Source: G958295935 sp965224235
GTDB taxonomy: Bacteria; Chloroflexota; Dehalococcoidia; Lucifugimonadales; Lucifugimonadaceae
Assembly (NCBI GenBank): GCA_965224235.1
Contig: CBDCYP010000002.1
Location: 1,798,001 to 1,862,000 of the forward strand
Reading direction: 5' to 3'
Length of the DNA stretch: 64,000 bases
Made by a program: the position numbers and the translations under genes. Each line of letters opens with the position of its first letter. Position 1 is the first letter of the stretch. Below the pieces are notes generated by a model. That model was not told the origin of the DNA. It was given only the letters and a program-made list of their open reading frames with translations, and made no database searches. This document shows positions 62,683-64,000 of the stretch, piece by piece.

Positions 62683-63978
62683 ATGACCGCAATAGAGGAA
62701 CGATTTCGCCACCTTCATCCCACGTCCGCGGGCCTCGCAGATCAGGCCAGGCAGCTGTTTCCCGACGGGGTGACCCACGTTAGCCGCAAGTTGGCGCCGT
62801 ACCCGGTGTACATGGACCGGGGCAAGGGGCCGCGCAAATGGGACATCGACGGCAACGAGTACGTCGACTATCGCACCGGCCATGGTTCGATGATTCTCGG
62901 CCAGGCACACCCCGCAATTGTGGACGCAGTTCAGACCCAGATGGCGAAAGGCACCCACCTCAGCGCCTGCACCGAGATCGAGATCAAGTGGGCGAGCCTC
63001 GTCAGGCAGATAGTGCCGTCCGTCGAAAAGGTGCGATTTGTGAGCTCAGGCACGGAAGCCGTCATGATGGCATTCCGGATCTGCCGCCGATTTACCGGGA
63101 AGCAGAAAATCGTTAAGTTCGCCGACGCCTTCCACGGATGGTCCGACGCGGCCTACGTGACCGACCCCGACACCGACGCCGCATATGGCATACCCGTCGG
63201 CACCTCTTCCTCGATCATCAATCTGCCGCCCCATGATCTTGAAGCGGTAGAGAACACTCTCAAAGCGGACGACGACATCGCGGCCGTCATTTTCCAGGGC
63301 AACAACATCGCCCGCCCCGAATTTGTCAAAGGCTTGCGTGCGCTAACCACCCGCTTGGGCGTGCTGTTAATCATCGACGAAGTCGTTAGCGGTTTTCGTT
63401 GGTCCATGGCGGGATGCCAGGGCCACTACGACGTTCAACCGGACGTCAGCGCGTTTGCCAAGATCCTTGCTGGCGGTCTGCCAGGCGGCGCGGTCGGCGG
63501 CAGGGCCGACATCCTGGATGTGATCGGCGAAGGAGGAATCCGTCACCCCGGCACGTTCAACGCAAACCCATTGTCGGCAGCCGCCGGCGCCACAGCGCTT
63601 CAACTGTTGACCGAAGAGCCTATTGTAGAAACCGCTGAGGCATCCGCCGAGAAACTTCGGGTTGGAATCAACGAAGTGCTGCAACGGATGGAGATTCCGG
63701 GCGGCGCATATGGGATGGCATCCGTCGTCAGCGTCAGTCTCGGGCAGGAAGTCGATACAACTGACCCGTATTCAACGCCCGCGGAAGCCGATCCCGATGG
63801 CAGTCAAGTCTCCGGCGACATAATGAACCAACTCCAGATGGAGTACATAAACCAGGGAGTATGGTCAAACCCGGTGGCGTACATCCTGTCGAGCAGTCAC
63901 CAGGACAGCGACATCGAATTCACCGTCGATAAATTCGAGGCCGCGCTTCAAGAGGTCCGCAAGACCGGAGCGATCTAG
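62683..63978 (+). CDS. Class III aminotransferase (glutamate-1-semialdehyde aminomutase-like)
   Basis: 431 residues from ATG 62683, with GGAGA upstream; TTG 62668 is an alternative. PLP enzyme: FVSSGTEAVMMAFRICRRFT (phosphate binding, split by family motif SSGTEA), IIDEVVSGFRW and the PLP-binding Lys in FAKILAGGLPGGAVGG. It resembles HemL-type enzymes in length and motifs, but no haem genes are adjacent, so a catabolic aminotransferase or aminomutase is as likely. It lies 179 nt after the FAD-oxidase gene. Confidence 0.9.
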   Translation: MTAIEERFRHLHPTSAGLADQARQLFPDGVTHVSRKLAPYPVYMDRGKGPRKWDIDGNEYVDYRTGHGSMILGQAHPAIVDAVQTQMAKGTHLSACTEIEIKWASLVRQIVPSVEKVRFVSSGTEAVMMAFRICRRFTGKQKIVKFADAFHGWSDAAYVTDPDTDAAYGIPVGTSSSIINLPPHDLEAVENTLKADDDIAAVIFQGNNIARPEFVKGLRALTTRLGVLLIIDEVVSGFRWSMAGCQGHYDVQPDVSAFAKILAGGLPGGAVGGRADILDVIGEGGIRHPGTFNANPLSAAAGATALQLLTEEPIVETAEASAEKLRVGINEVLQRMEIPGGAYGMASVVSVSLGQEVDTTDPYSTPAEADPDGSQVSGDIMNQLQMEYINQGVWSNPVAYILSSSHQDSDIEFTVDKFEAALQEVRKTGAI

Positions 63979-64000
63979 ACGGCCCTGGCCCTTTGGAATC

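Overview
The window is a GC-rich (by eye around 58-60 %) bacterial chromosome segment. Lipoprotein signal sequences ending in A-C followed by Gly/Pro/Ala/Thr-rich linkers, the many oligopeptide-type solute-binding proteins and sugar-acid, enolase-superfamily and FAD/PLP catabolic genes, frequent TTG starts and a rplI-dnaB-dnaD-dnaC replication block suggest a Chloroflexota member, perhaps a Dehalococcoidia/SAR202-type lineage. That assignment is inference; no rRNA is present.

Layout. 249-7961 (+): a lipoprotein solute-binding protein with a long helical-repeat stalk, two peptide-type ABC permeases without ATPase, a zinc-less MDR dehydrogenase, a Gfo/Idh/MocA oxidoreductase and a phosphotriesterase-family hydrolase. 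8553-13756 (+): SDR dehydrogenase, copper amine oxidase, class V aminotransferase-like enzyme and an AstE/aspartoacylase-like hydrolase. 13916-19112: PTPQ-stalk serine protease, methyltransferase, decayed transposase, zinc MDR dehydrogenase. 19126-21198 (-): SMP-30 lactonase and enolase-superfamily dehydratase, a likely sugar-acid pathway. tRNA-Leu(UAG) at 21339 is followed by a repeat-rich island (21718-24422) holding an intact IS inside a dispersed repeat. Next come an NCS2-type permease fused to a degenerate GHKL/RsbW-like domain and a 1477-residue alpha-2-macroglobulin-like lipoprotein with an intact CGEQ thioester motif.

31269-39771 is a plastic region: remnants of mcrC and of an antitoxin-like gene, then a 1766-bp unit (142-bp MITE, YCII-domain gene, solute-binding-protein fragment) present in two full and two partial copies. 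The interior of the last copy is replaced by 2.8 kb carrying a collagen-like lipoprotein protease and a ribbon-helix-helix-like gene.

39945-63978: RecQ; a second solute-binding/permease operon (-); a translationally coupled replication operon rplI-dnaB-dnaD-like-double dnaC-like-HIT (-); acyl-CoA synthetase; a hydrolase-fold protein lacking its nucleophile; a broken amidohydrolase; a SelA-like PLP enzyme; a 6PGDH/DUF1932 dehydrogenase; Mrp plus DUF59 Fe-S proteins; a PhyH dioxygenase; an AGPS-like FAD oxidase; and a GSA-type aminotransferase.

The most informative signals are: (i) a MITE whose insertion is documented inside the window by an empty site; (ii) a tandem amplification bounded by that MITE; (iii) a single polypeptide with two DnaC-type AAA+ domains beside dnaB; (iv) paralogous surface proteases on two unrelated stalks (PTPQ and collagen); (v) the transporter-GHKL fusion. 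No CRISPR array or clear new defence system was found.
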